Part shown: positions 1 through 11,263 of the stretch, piece after piece | Position numbering within the stretch: the first letter of the stretch is position 1 | Layout: each line of letters starts with the position of its first letter | Origin: Ulva prolifera | Lineage: Eukaryota > Chlorophyta > Ulvophyceae > Ulvales > Ulvaceae | Direction of reading: 5' to 3' | Assembly (NCBI GenBank): GCA_023078555.1 | Contig: CM041198.1 | Location: forward strand, 7,797,836-7,861,835 | DNA length: 64,000 nucleotides | Made by a program: the position numbers and the translations under genes | Notes under the pieces: generated by a model | Told to the model about the DNA's origin: nothing | The model's input: only the letters and a program-made list of their open reading frames with translations | Database searches by the model: none

Positions 1-241
1 GGAGAAGCTGCTTCGTGAGGGATTCTTGTAGTGTGTTGGCTTATCATGTGGCAATCAGGCCGTTCATATGGTCATGAAGTGCACTCGTCGGTGTATCTCG
101 CGATCGACGATTCAGGCTGCAGGAAACTTCTTCAGAGATCTCTTGAGCACCGGTGCCTCTCTCGCTCTCGACATATGCCGTTCATGAGGTTCGTGTGCTA
201 TACAGCACATGTTCTTGCATGCAACCATGGTTGGAATTGTT

Positions 242-343
242 TACCAAAGAGTAAACGGGAGAAGACAAATTTGTCTGTTTAAACGACAAACGTACACCAC
301 AACTTGTGAAAAGAATCTCATCCGAATCAAAAGCAACATGCAC
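242..343 (+). repeat. Left inverted repeat of the retroelement
   Basis: Two blocks, 242-269 and 313-343, match the reverse complement of 3295-3322 (25 of 28 positions) and 3254-3284 (28 of 31). The spacer between blocks is 43 bp here and 10 bp on the right. Conceptual translations of the two arms are also similar (RVNGR(K/R)Q and NLIRI), though I do not think they are coded. Confidence 0.75.
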
Positions 344-465
344 ACGATCAAACACTTGGAATTTGGAAAGTTGGAATTCACTCTGTTGTAGCACCATCAT
401 GCATATCTCCATGAGATACATACCAGCGCATGCCCGTCAGTAAGTTCGAGCAGACCACACAGCCG

Positions 466-480
466 CCCCCCCCCCCCCCC
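466..480. repeat. C15 homopolymer
   Basis: Fifteen consecutive C directly before the retroelement coding part. It is one of five long C or G runs in the window. Its true length may be uncertain because such runs are error-prone in sequencing. Confidence 0.9.
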
Positions 481-485
481 GGACC

Positions 486-3217
486 ATGCATATGGCTGTG
501 CAGCGGGCCAACGCGGCCCCACGGCTGCGCCTGCCGCAACATGTTCCCCCAGCCGCCCGGCTGGGGTGGGCCGAGTCGTGCACAAGGGTGTGGGAGCTGG
601 TGGCCGACGCGTGCACGCATGCGCGCGGCGACAGCGCGCGAGAGGAGGTTGTTGCCGCTTTCGAGGAGCTCATGCGCCTGCCCATGCGCCTGCTAGCGTA
701 CAGCAGGGGGCGGCGCTCTGGGAAAGCGGCGGCAGGGCGGTGCCGCGACTACGCCCTCGGGCTGCCCGTGGAGATGTGGGAGGACACGCCGCCCGGCCGC
801 TGGCCCGGGAGGCGCAAAGCTCCCATGTCTGCAGATCAGCTGCGGGCGTAACACATCGACAGATGCTTTCGCATCAAGCGCTCCATTCACAAAGCTGGCC
901 GCGGATTGCAGGATGGCAAGCCCGCAGATGCACGGTCCCCGGAGGTCCAAGCCGGTCTGCGCGCATTGTTCCCGCCAGCAGATCCGCCGGTCCCTCTGGA
1001 GCCGAACCCGGATGTCCCCGCTCTGTGCCTGACACGGGAGGCGCTGGTGGCGGCGGTGGCCGCCGTGAGCGCACACCATCGAGGGTCGTCGGCCGGCCCG
1101 TCCGGCTGGACGTTCGAGATGATCTGCGCAGCATGCCAATCCTCGGACGCAGCCACCGACGCGCTGCTGGCGGTCGTCAACCACATGCTGTCCGGCATGC
1201 TGCCACGGGAGACGTTCCTGCTGGACGGGCTCCTCATCGGCCTGGAGAAGCCGGACGGTGGCACGCGGCCGATCGCGGTGGGGGAGACCTGGTACCGGTT
1301 CGCGGCAGTGTGCGCCCTGCGCGAGTACGGCCGCGGCATCGGAGAGAGCCTGGCGCCGCTGCAGGTCGGCGTTGGCACACGGGGCGGGACCGAGACAGTC
1401 GTGCACGGCCTGTCTTCTGCTCTGGCCGAGGGCGCTTCGGTGTTCTCGGTCGACATGAAGAACGCCTTCAACTGCATCGACCGCGCGGCCATGTTCGCTG
1501 CCGTGAAGGAGCGTGCCCCGGCGCTGCTGCCCTTCACGCAGTGGGCGTACGGCGCCGGGACCCCGCTGCACATCGCGGGCGCTCCGGAGGACGTCGAGCC
1601 GGTCCTCTGCCAACGTGGCGTCCGCCAAGGTGACCCCCTGGGCCCCCTCCTGTTTGCGTTGACCCTGCAGCCTGTCTTGGAGCGCGTCGACGCGTCAGGC
1701 GCCGGCGCACCTGTGGTGGCGTACCTGGACGACATCAGCATTGCGGGCGACCTCGCGGCTGGAGCTGCCGTGTTCCGGCGGCTGTGCGTGGAAGCTGACG
1801 GCGTGCGCAGCATTGGGCTTGAGGTGAACCCGGCAAAATGCGGCGTCCACAGCGCCGACGCCGAGGCGGCGGCCGCCGTGGCCGCAGAGCTCGGCATTCG
1901 GGATCTGCACGCGGGCTTCAAGGCTGTCGGCACGCCGCTGGGCACCCCGGAGTACGTCGCCGAGGTGCTGGACGCGCGGGCGCGCGAGGTCGAGGGCCTT
2001 GTCGAGACCCTCGTGCGCATCCCGCTCTCAGTGCAGGCGCAGTTCCTCCTGCTGCGTGTGTCCCTGAGTGTGCGCATGACGCACCTGATGCGGACGGTGC
2101 CGTATGCCGTGCTCGAGCCGCACATGCGCAGGGCGGAGGCCGCTGTGTGGCGCGGTGCCGCCGCAATCCTATGCCTGCCGCCGGAGGTTGCGGAGGCTGC
2201 TGCCGCGTCTGACAACTCGGCCACTGACGCTGAGACGCGGCGGCTTGCTTACCGGCTGATGTCCCCTGTCAGGCATGGCGGGCTCGGACTGACGATGCTG
2301 GTGGACAGCGTCGCTGACGCGGCTTTCCTGTCGGGGGCCGGCACGGCCGAGCGCAACCTCGCCGACTGCCCGGACCTGCTCCGCCCCCTCCGCGGCCACA
2401 GCCGGGGCAGTCTGTTGCAGCGCTGGCAGGGCTTGTTCGACGAGCTGCATGAGCTGCTGGGGTGGGAGGCGGATGCCCGTGACCTGCCGGACGAGTTCGT
2501 CTCGGGCAAGCTGCTAGCGGCCCAGCGCGAGGTGGGGCGCGCGGTCGCGGACCATGCGGCCTCACTCGTGCTACAGGGCATCGACCTCGACACGCCGGCC
2601 GGCAGGCGGGAAGCGGCCATGGCGTGGTCTGCAAGAAGGTGGCAAAGGAGACCCAGATGCGCCATGATAACCTGGCTCGTGCCTTGCGCCTGGTCGCCTC
2701 TTACGCCGGACTGCAGTCTGCCCTGGAGCCGCTCTACCGTGCCCTCGCGAGGGGCGCGGGTGTTGAGCTGAATCGCCGCGGGGACGTCGTCGTGGTCATG
2801 CCGCGCCTGGAGATGGCGGCCGTGGACGTCGTGGTCACGCATGCGCCGGCGGCCTCATACGTGGCCGCTGCGGCGCGGGAGACGGGTGCGACGGCGGAGC
2901 GGGCGGAGGACAGGAAGCGGGACCGCTTCCGGCGGGACGTGCCTGACCATGCCGCGTTCCGGTTTGTTCCGTTTGCGGTCGAATCGTGTGGCTTCATGGG
3001 CAAGGCTGCCGTGAGGTTCGTCGGTCAGTTGGGGGATGTGGCCGCTGCCAGTGGGCGCATCTCCAAAGGCGCGTTTGTCCAGTGGGCGCTGCGGGTGTTG
3101 TCGGTGTCATTGCAGCGCGGCAATGCAGATATGTATCGGAAGTCTGGGCTTGTCATCTCTCGGGAGCAAGGGTTGCGATATGATGCGGGCCTGGAGGACG
3201 CGATCCTGCCGGACTGA
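486..3217 (+). pseudogene. Broken reverse transcriptase / restriction-like endonuclease ORF
   Basis: Three segments together form one retrotransposon polyprotein. Segment one (486-851) resembles the conserved region before the polymerase domain and ends at a TAA at 849-851. Segment two continues in the same frame to about 2630 and carries the reverse transcriptase: fingers motif GLEKPDGGTRPIAVGE, motif A FSVDMKNAFNCID, RQGDPLGPLLFAL, and the catalytic YLDD at about 1722. Segment three is in another frame (about 2624-3217) and carries RHDNL, then GDVVVVM, DVVVTH and AE..K, which fit the RHN and PD-(D/E)XK pattern of the restriction-like endonuclease of R2-type elements. The CCHC-like zinc-binding stretch usually found before RHN is not visible, so the junction near 2624-2660 may combine a frameshift with an internal deletion. 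RT identity is certain; the endonuclease reading is inference from spacing. Confidence 0.85.
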
Positions 3218-3253
3218 GTTGTGAGTGCGGTTGTAGTGTTCGTGTGTGTGTGA

Positions 3254-3322
3254 GTGTATGTTGCAGTTGATTCGGATGAGATTCGGTTTCAGTGTTTGTT
3301 TTCTCCCGTTCACTCTTTTGTA
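3254..3322 (-). repeat. Right inverted repeat of the retroelement
   Basis: Mirror of the left repeat, beginning 37 bp after the last codon of the reverse-transcriptase frame. Both sequence blocks are kept in the same order once reverse-complemented, so chance similarity is unlikely. Confidence 0.75.
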
Positions 3323-4694
3323 AGGCTGCATATGGCTGTGGCTGCAAGTTCTGTGTGTGGTGGGTGTGCCGACAGAAGTTCTTGTGCTGTGTTTACAAGA
3401 CGCGTTCACCAGAGCTCTTCTGTAGCACCGGCTCAGCGTGGAGGCACCAGCTGTGGACGCACGCGTACGGGGGTGACGGTGTGGGCCGATTTAAAGGGCT
3501 CAATAGCCAGCTTGCACCCAAGCTTTCTGCAGCTGAGAATATGGCGATCGATTCGAATACCTGGCGGCATGGCAGCGCATACTGGGCCAAAATTTCTCAG
3601 ATACACAGAAGGGCGAATGTGGTCCTCGGTCCACTCAGTACCCATTCACAGATTTTCAAAACTGCGAACGGGTCCATGGCAGTGCAGCAAGCTATGATGT
3701 GGGTCACAGGAGCGTGCATGTGTCCGAGCACACACCGTTACGACCTCTCACGGCCTGTTTCTTATTGCATGCTGGACCCCGACGAAGACTCGGAGCCCCC
3801 TCCAACCTCGCGTGCACCATCGGCGGGATTTGGTTTGACACCCCTCCAAAAAAACAACGGGATAGCCCTCCAGTAACTAGCCCAGCCAGTGGTGCAAGAC
3901 CGCTGGATTTTGAAAAATGCAAACGGGAATGCAAACGGGAATCTCTCTGGGATAAAAAGGCCCTGTAGAGCACTGGTCAGCGCGCATGCGCATCCTTAGC
4001 GCCAGCCCTTGCAGACGCAAGTCCCAGCAGCGCTGAGGGCTTGCAGCTCCGCCACACCTTCAACAGTGTATCAAACAGATTGCGCAACTCAGGATGCTAC
4101 ACAACGCTACCAAGGAGCCAAAAAGCGCTTTTTCTCTCCCCCGTTGTTGTCCTGGGAGCGGATGATCCAGGTCTGTTGATGTCTGAGAAACGCTAAACAA
4201 TCGATCGTGGGAGTAGTGCCATGCTGCACAGCGAAGAGAGACACACCTCCAGGCCCGGGCTGCAGGGTGGGGTAAAACGGGCAGCGGGGCCCGCGTTCTG
4301 AGACTCAATCCACAGCAAGCCGGTTCACAGCCAGAGCAGACCATGCGTGCCACAACCTACAAGGCTGCAACTCAGAAGTCGCAGACCCCGTATGTGGCAA
4401 GGTAATGTGCACATTTGTGCTGACAAATGTCTCTCTCAACATGGTTGTACATTATTGTATTTCACAGGTTGCCTATTGCTGCTGCTGCCCACCGCACCGT
4501 GGCCATGAATAGCTCCTGTGACTGGGCCAAGCACTAACACCATGCAGCATGAGCACTTATAGGCCCAAACAATCTCACTGCAGTCACCTCGCACATCGCA
4601 CGCCAACATCCTTCCATGCCAACTCCCGATCACTGTCCCCGGCTCAATGGCTCAAAGTCGCATGCGCGTGCTGCTGCCATTGACATACAAAAGG
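3323..4694. other. Intergenic, no gene recognised
   Basis: Between the retroelement and the 3' end of the SNM1 gene. It contains only short reading frames with no family resemblance and no consistent splice pairing. No UGUAA-type polyadenylation signal for SNM1 (TTACA on the plus strand) was found between 4380 and 4694, so the 3' end of that transcript is not located. Confidence 0.5.
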
Positions 4695-7600
4695 TCATGC
4701 ATCGGCAGGGCTGGGCATGCCAGCGAGCACCCGCAGCATGCGTGGCGTCGCGTCCCGGCCACCGCCAACCGTCGGCACGACAGCGTGGGGCCGCAGCCAC
4801 GCGACAAACTCCTGGAGCTCTGCGCAGCTGCTGTGCTCGCTGTACGGCACCTCCAGCACCCGCACGGCGCCGCCGCCGCGGCACTGCACCCACGGCGCGG
4901 CCCCCGGCCACGCCCCGGCGCCGCTTTTCCCTCCGCCGCGGCCTTGCCGTACAGACGCCTGCATCATCTGCTGGAACGCGTTCCCGGTCGGACCCGGGGC
5001 GGCAGCCGGCCTTCCCCGCTGAGCGCGCATGAGAACATCGTGCGCGCTCCGCGCTGCCGGCAGGGCGTGGCTGCCGCCGTCCGGCACGCCGCCGACAGCG
5101 CATGCATCTGCTGGAGCGCCCGGATCCGAAGCACCCACTGGGGAACAGGGAAGGTCCCCTGGGCGACCTCTTGCCGGCACAACCTCGCAGTCGTCACTGC
5201 TTAGCTCTCGGTCTTCGTCACAGAGTGCATCGCCAGCACCGCCACCATCCGGCGGTGTCGTGACGTGGCCACTCTTTGCACCCCACCCTGCAGGAACCGT
5301 GGGGTAATGCGTCCTCCTGTCATGCCCGGGCCACGGCAAATTCATTGCGTTCAACGCGACACACATGCAGTGCACATGAGAACACACCTGTGGTGCCCCA
5401 TGCAGGTCCGGCCTCTGACGGCTGAGCCAGAATGCCGTCTGCGCCGTCCCCCCGGCGTATGCCTTCCATTGTGCATCGCCCCATGCTTTGCCGCAGCGGC
5501 GCTGGCGCAACTGCAGCAGCGGGGGTGTTGCAGCTGACTGGCGCGGGCGGAAGTTTCCCCTGCTGGGGCTGCCGCTCGGCCGGTGTGGCTGCAAGGGGCG
5601 CCGAGCCCGCAGCGCGGCCGGGGGGGCCGGGCGAGAAGGTCCAGCCGGTGGGCTTGAACGCCAGCAGCGAGGCGAAGCCACCGTGCGCGGAGAGCTGCGC
5701 CCTTAGGTGGTCCATCCGAATCTGCACATGCCCATCACCTCAGTCTGCCACATTCACAACTATGCGGAGACAAGCTAACAGCGGAGGCCTCAGCACCTTG
5801 CCTTCCATGGTCAGCCGCAGCATGCCATGCTTCATCGCAGCAATGGTCACGCATACATACAAAACTACAACAGAGGACAGAAGAAGAACGGCGCGACCGG
5901 AAGAAGTGCATGCATGGGTTTGGTGAGGGGAAGGGGGAGGCGGGGGCGAACGCGGCGCATGGAGACGACGTGGATGGCGGCTTCGTTGATGTTGCGCGTG
6001 AGCAGCGCGCGCTCGCAGCGCCGCATGTCCAGGCACTGCAGCACTTGCCACTTGTCGGCCTCGAGGTACACCTTCAACCCGAGCTGCACCGCCACCTGCA
6101 CCGCTGAACCACCTGTTGATGCCAGCCACCTGCCCGAGGCACGGTCCACTTGGCGCATGCATGCACCTTGTGGTGTGTGGTGGCACGCTGGAACTGAGTG
6201 CTGTTGTGTTGCAGTGTGTGGTTGTCTGCATGGGCCATCTGTTACAGACAAAGGCCAGTGGCATGGGCTGCAGGGTTCCTGGCCGCATCGCACTGCCAAG
6301 GCTGTAGGTCTCCTGTTTTGGTGATACAAAGATGAAGGTGAAGAGGCAGATAGTGCATGGCACTGCGAAGACAGAGGGTTCCTGTGGCACAGAGGGTTCC
6401 TGTGGCTGCCGCCTGGCGCCTGCACTGCCATGCAGACAAGCAACAGTCCTGCTGTCAGGTGGTGTGAGTTCTACCCGCACTGCCAGAGGCTGCTGCAGTC
6501 CATGACTGCCTGCCTGCCTGCCTCCATGACTGTGCTCATGAGGAGCTATTGTCACAAACCTCAGTTCCCACAGAGTGGCAGCCAAGAGGACGTGGAGAAT
6601 GGATAGTCAGCATCACATTGTGTTGGACAGCTGAGGGCCCCATGCCCTGTGATGATAAACCAGCCATTGCACCCAGATTGTTGGCCTAGAGTGGCTGGCA
6701 CTAAGAGCCCAGCTCCGGGCACAGTGCTGATTCATGGTGTGTTCGTGTTGAACTAGGGCATGTGAATGTCATATGCACAGATTTGACCGTAGAAAGCATG
6801 CTCTGCACACATAACTACAGCTTGCACTGCATCTTGTCGGGCCGCTTAGAGCTGGTGTTGGGGATTGATAGCATGAGTTGACCTGGACATCTGGAATAGT
6901 CCCATGTGGTCAGTCTGGCAGCACCGCTCTATATGTATCACTTCTGGTATTGTGCACATTCAGATGGGTGACAGCCACACAGATAGCCACACAGACAGCA
7001 CAAACCAGCATGAACTCACACACTATACACATGGCATACAAGTGGCATTGGCAGCATGTTGCAGCACAGTCATTCCCTCCAGCTGTCCCATGACCTTATC
7101 CAGATGCCGTGGAGATGATTCCTGACATGCCTACCAGGTCAGTGATGACCCGCCACAGGACCAATGAGGTGGCGAACAGACAAACAGGAGGGACACCTCA
7201 GAACAAGGGCTGACCCACACTCACCATCAGGGTCAAACCTCTTTGCTTACACAGCCCTTACAAATCCCTGAGCATCCCAGGATCATGACTGCCTGGGTGG
7301 TGGTCACCATCACAGCCATGCCCATCATTGCAAGACTCAATGCTAGATGCCCCACATGCCTGATTGTCTCTGCACCATCTCACCTGAGGATACGGTTCTG
7401 CTCACCTTCTCAGACCTCTGCTGGGTGCTCTGCTTGGTGGATCGACCATGCTAGCACTAGCACGTGCTGCTCTGCTGCAGCACGATCCTCTCCCCGTGAA
7501 CCGCCTCAATCTCAATCTCTCCAACAGCGCCAGATGCAGGCAAAAAAACAACAAACTATGCTCACTGGCACACAACGACATAAACAGCCTACTTACACAG

Positions 7601-10070
7601 CCGTCGACTAGCGTTTTCTCATCAGGACGCACACAACTCCGCACATCCATGGCCACACCTGTGGCAATCCAGTGATATGGCCGCTATACCACTGGACCCG
7701 TACACGTCGCGAGGGTCCAGTGGTACAGCGGCCATGTCACTGGATTGCCACGACACCCAAGCATACTCACACATGCGGACCGCAGATACTTGCCGTTCAC
7801 GCGTAACGTGTTCATGCGTACACGGGCCAACAAGGCAGCCTCGCCGAAGGGCGGGCTGTGATGTGGCGGGGGGAGGGGGGAGGGGCTGCACCTCGAGGAA
7901 GAGGCGCTCCTTGCCGATCGTGTACGACCCAAACACAAACAGCGGCGGCCCGCGGCCGGCGCCGGCGGCGCGCTCCGCCGCCTCGCGGCACACCCGCACC
8001 ACCTCCGCCACCACCTCCCGCTGCAGCGGGAAGGTGTGCTGCGGGGCGCAGTACGTCGTGTCGAGGTGCAGCGTGACGCGGCCGCGCAGCGCCGCGAGCT
8101 CGGGGAGGGCGTGGAAGGCGCCGCGCTCGTAGCGGCAGTCCCCGCAGTGCAGCACCGGCGCGGCGCCGGGGCGCTGCAGCACGACCATCGCGGCGCCGGG
8201 GCAGTGGTTGGCCGGCAGGAACGTGATGATGTGGCCGAGGGCCTTGAAGGGCTGTCGGAAGGGCACCTCCTTGATGCGCGCCGCCGGCACCTGTACGTAC
8301 GCACGCATGCATGATTGCACAGCCAGATCCAGTGGGACATTGACAACTCCGAATAAAGACTCCTAAGGAGTTGATGGTCTATGTGCATGTACATGGCATT
8401 CGGTTGGGGGTGCCACATAGCAAGCTGGCCGTGGTGCAGCTGTGGTGGGTGGGGGTGGGCAGGTGCGGAGCTGTGGAGCGGTGTCGCATGCGTGTGGCCG
8501 TGCATGCATGCGTGTGATCGGCGCCCCGAGCTGTGCGTGCGCTGCTGATGAGCAGCTGGCTAAGAACTGCGATGCCCTAGAATGCGCTGGCTGTGCTGTG
8601 AAACGGACTGGCGCTACATGCTGCAGGACATAAACCTCGCCTGGCCGATGATGATACTGGCATTGAAAAGGTTGGGAGGCGATGATTGCGTAGGGAGGGC
8701 TGTGATGCTGCTAGCGATGATTACAAGCAAGCACGAACAGCCTGCCTATCACCTCGATTTGAGGCTGCGGAAGCGAGCCGGTGCGAGCCTGCATTCTGTC
8801 CAAGCCATTAGGAGCAGGGACAGAGCAGGGAGGTGTGGAGCTTCTACCAGCCCCTGCCCTAGGTGACACAAGGCAAGCAATGCATGTGATGAACGATTTG
8901 ATGAAGGTGGAAGCCCAAGGAAGGCGAGTGCAGAGTGGAGGCGCAGTTCCCTTGTGTCCCAGTCTAAGCGTTAAACTGGTTCACGATGCTGTAGCAACTC
9001 CCTCGATCGCACCTTGAGTTTGACCTGAACCAGTCGGGCCGTCTCGGCAGTGCAGTAGATGCAGCCGGCCTTGAAGTGTTTAGACAGGCCGCCATAGTGG
9101 TCGTAATGGAAGTGAGTCAAGATGAAATGCTTTGCGCCGCACGACTGGGCGGCCTTGGAGAATTGGTCAACCACGAACTGGCCTCCAGGGACACAGTGGC
9201 TCAGGGGCACGCCACGGAACGGTGATGGCGGAGGCTTGTACGCCAGCCAGGTGTCAAGGAACGAAGGAGGGAGTGGCGATGGTGCTTCTGCTTCGGGTTG
9301 AGCTGCGGGCGCTGAGCCACTTGCGGCACGAGACCTGTGGAGATTGTTGTTTGTTGGGATGCTGTGCTGCACTGGTGCCTTTTGTGTGCGAGGCACAGCA
9401 GCGGGAGGCGGTCCTGCAGCACAGGTGAGTACACATGCAGCCCACGCGGTACAGAAGAGGCACAATGTCATGGAAACCTAATTCATGTGTTGCGATCACC
9501 ACCTGCAGCGAATGTGTTGTTTGACGCCAGTAAACCCCTCTGGCACTGAGGGTGTGCTGCATTGGCTGAGGCGACCGGCTGTGGCATGCGGTCGGGCCCC
9601 GTCTCCTGATCAGCTGCCATTTGAGGGACATCTGGTGCTCTGGAGCTGTTTGTTTTGTTGCAAGGCCGTTTGGCAGGGGGCTCAGCGGTCGTGCACGCGC
9701 CCCTGTATGTCCTGCACTGGACTTGATCTGGCGGTGCAGCGATGCCAACATCTAAGAACTTCCGTGGGGGCGCAGGAAGTACAAATTCATCGTCTTCCTC
9801 AACAGCTTCAGCCCTGCTCGTGTCCGCGAGACTGCTGCTGGGTGGAAGTTGGTTGAGTTGACAGGACCCCGATGTCGAAAGATTGGAGGGTCGAAATTCT
9901 GCAGCCGGTTTTGATTCTGTATCTACACGAAATGAGAAAAACTCAGTGGAGTGTATATTTTTTGCGGTGTAGACATGCAGATTCAGGTCTGAGCGTGTTT
10001 CGACACAGAGCCAGGATGCAGACCCCCCCGAACGCTTCCGTTGCCGGTCTTCCAGTCTTCCGTCAGGCAT
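4695..10070 (-). CDS. SNM1: SNM1/PSO2-type DNA crosslink-repair nuclease (DCLRE1A-like)
   Basis: Metallo-beta-lactamase/beta-CASP 5'-exonuclease family that processes interstrand crosslinks in the nucleus. Six exons: 10070-9503, 9413-9013, 8290-7892, 6095-5952, 5721-5388 and 5287-4695. All junctions are GT...AG and in phase, giving 812 residues. Residues 1 to about 240 are low complexity. Then come THFHYDH (about 290, metal-binding HxHxDH), ANHCPGA (about 350), LHCGDCR (Asp about 374), LDTTYC (about 400), GSYTIGKE (beta-CASP motif), LAFKPTGWT (about 530) and VPYSEHSS (about 762). All metal-ligand motifs are intact, so the enzyme should be active. About 220 low-complexity residues separate GWT from PYSEHSS, where animal DCLRE1A has a short loop. 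The start ATG at 10070 is the first in an open frame and follows a TATATAT stretch, but an upstream exon cannot be excluded. No UBZ4 finger was recognised. Confidence 0.9.
7661..7751. repeat. Nested palindrome (two inverted 39-bp arms)
   Basis: Arms 7661-7699 and 7713-7751 match in 37 of 39 positions when one is reverse-complemented, with a 13-bp loop. Each arm is itself near-palindromic, because CCAGTG and CACTGG bracket ATATGGCCGCTATAC. It lies in the 1.8-kb third intron of the SNM1 gene. A related single unit is at 63839-63881. It carries no coding capacity and looks like a short foldback or MITE-like element. Confidence 0.9.
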
Positions 10071-11263
10071 AATGATATATATGCTTCCCAACGCAGCTGT
10101 GCGGCTAGTCCGTGTATCCCCAGAGAAGCCAGATGGCGTTTGACATCAGAGAGAAGGTGTTGCGCTGGCACTCGCTCAAGATCGGCCAACACCAGCGGTA
10201 TAGGTTCTGAAACATCGAACATGCAAAAAATCTGCCACGTCTGACCAAGTGTGTCGATTCTCGTCTGCTGTCGGGGATCTCTTGAGCCAAGTATGCCAGG
10301 ACAGCTACTGCGCCAAACGGCTCATCTGTTGACCTGACGGCAGCGTTGCGAATGTGGGTCATCGTCAATGTGTCAATACGTGCTTGCTAAACGGTCAAGC
10401 GTTGTAAATCAACCCGTCAATTATCCGCGAATTCTGCTGGCCCGCCGGTACCAGAGGCTGCACTCAGCGTACACACCGCAGCTAACAACGCACATGCTTC
10501 CGTGTGGCGCCGGTGACCTTTTATGCCGACCCTGGTGATTGCGAGCGTGGGTCTACGGTCGGCATAGTGTAAGGAACGAGCTTCCAGGAAACTGGCTCGC
10601 GTGAATGCACTGTCCAAAACCGCTTGCCATGCAACAGATTCGAGACGTGACACAGGCCACAGCTGGCGTCAGTTTCCGGCGCAGCAACAGCAACATCACT
10701 GTCGTCTCCTGTTTGATCCACTGGCCGTGTTCTGCTGAGATTGCCCTGTCACGATCGGCATTGTTCAACCAGTATGCTGTCTTCAGTGGTTGGTACCGCG
10801 GCCACCAAATAATCTACCAGGGCTCGTTCGGTTCCGATCAGCTGCGTTCGAATCTACGCTACGTCTTATGAAATATGTGTCACGGCGAGCAATTCAACGC
10901 AACCGTCTATGTGACACTCCACGTCACAGCCATGGGGCTGCAGTCTTCAGGACGCGGAGAGGTCACAAGGCCAACAAACTACTTTGAAGATACAGCTGTT
11001 CCTTACACACTGTTTGTGGCTCAATTCTGCCGTGGAGACGGACTTTCTTTTACATGACGGGATGATCATCAAGGCTGTTACCACTGAGGCCAATGGCCCA
11101 CGCCTTTGTCAGCTGCTCAACTGAGGCAAACGGTTTGAAACCCGTGGATCATCACAGACAGCTGATGCCCTTGGCCTAAACAGCGCCGTTCCCTGGACGA
11201 CATCCGTGCATCGAGCAACTTCATCCAACCCCCGAAAACCAATCGCTCAGTGTGAGAGATCGC
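10071..11263. other. Intergenic between SNM1 5' end and IFT74 3' end; one stop-interrupted ORF
   Basis: The region should contain the SNM1 promoter and the IFT74 3'UTR. On the plus strand one frame stays open from 10605 to 11057 except for a TGA at 10869-10871. Its translation includes SGWYRGHQIIYQGSFG and NATVYVTLHV. I do not recognise it; a decayed insertion or chance are both possible. Minus-strand frames at 10105-10368 and 9983-10222 also show no known family. Confidence 0.35.
11050..11054 (-). terminator. Candidate UGUAA polyadenylation signal for IFT74
   Basis: TTACA on the plus strand reads TGTAA on the minus strand, about 210 nt after the IFT74 stop. UGUAA is the usual polyadenylation signal of chlorophyte mRNAs. 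A second copy lies at 11003-11007. The motif is only five bases, so chance occurrence is possible. Confidence 0.35.

Larger units (their letters stand above)
242..3322 (+). mobile_element. Degenerate REL-type non-LTR retrotransposon bounded by inverted repeats
   Basis: The element holds one reverse-transcriptase reading frame (486-3217, listed separately) between two imperfect inverted repeats at 242-343 and 3254-3322. The body is clearly more GC-rich than its flanks, as expected for a separate insertion. Non-LTR elements normally lack terminal inverted repeats, so either the repeats belong to an older element into which the retroelement inserted, or this lineage carries them. I saw no poly(A) tail and no unambiguous target-site duplication. 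A run of 15 C precedes the coding part. The copy is dead: one in-frame stop and one frame change break the reading frame. Confidence 0.7.

Noticed and set aside
566..1633. 355-codon plus frame and overlapping 445-codon minus frame over the reverse transcriptase
   Set aside because: High-GC shadows; only the third plus frame carries the RT motifs and YLDD.
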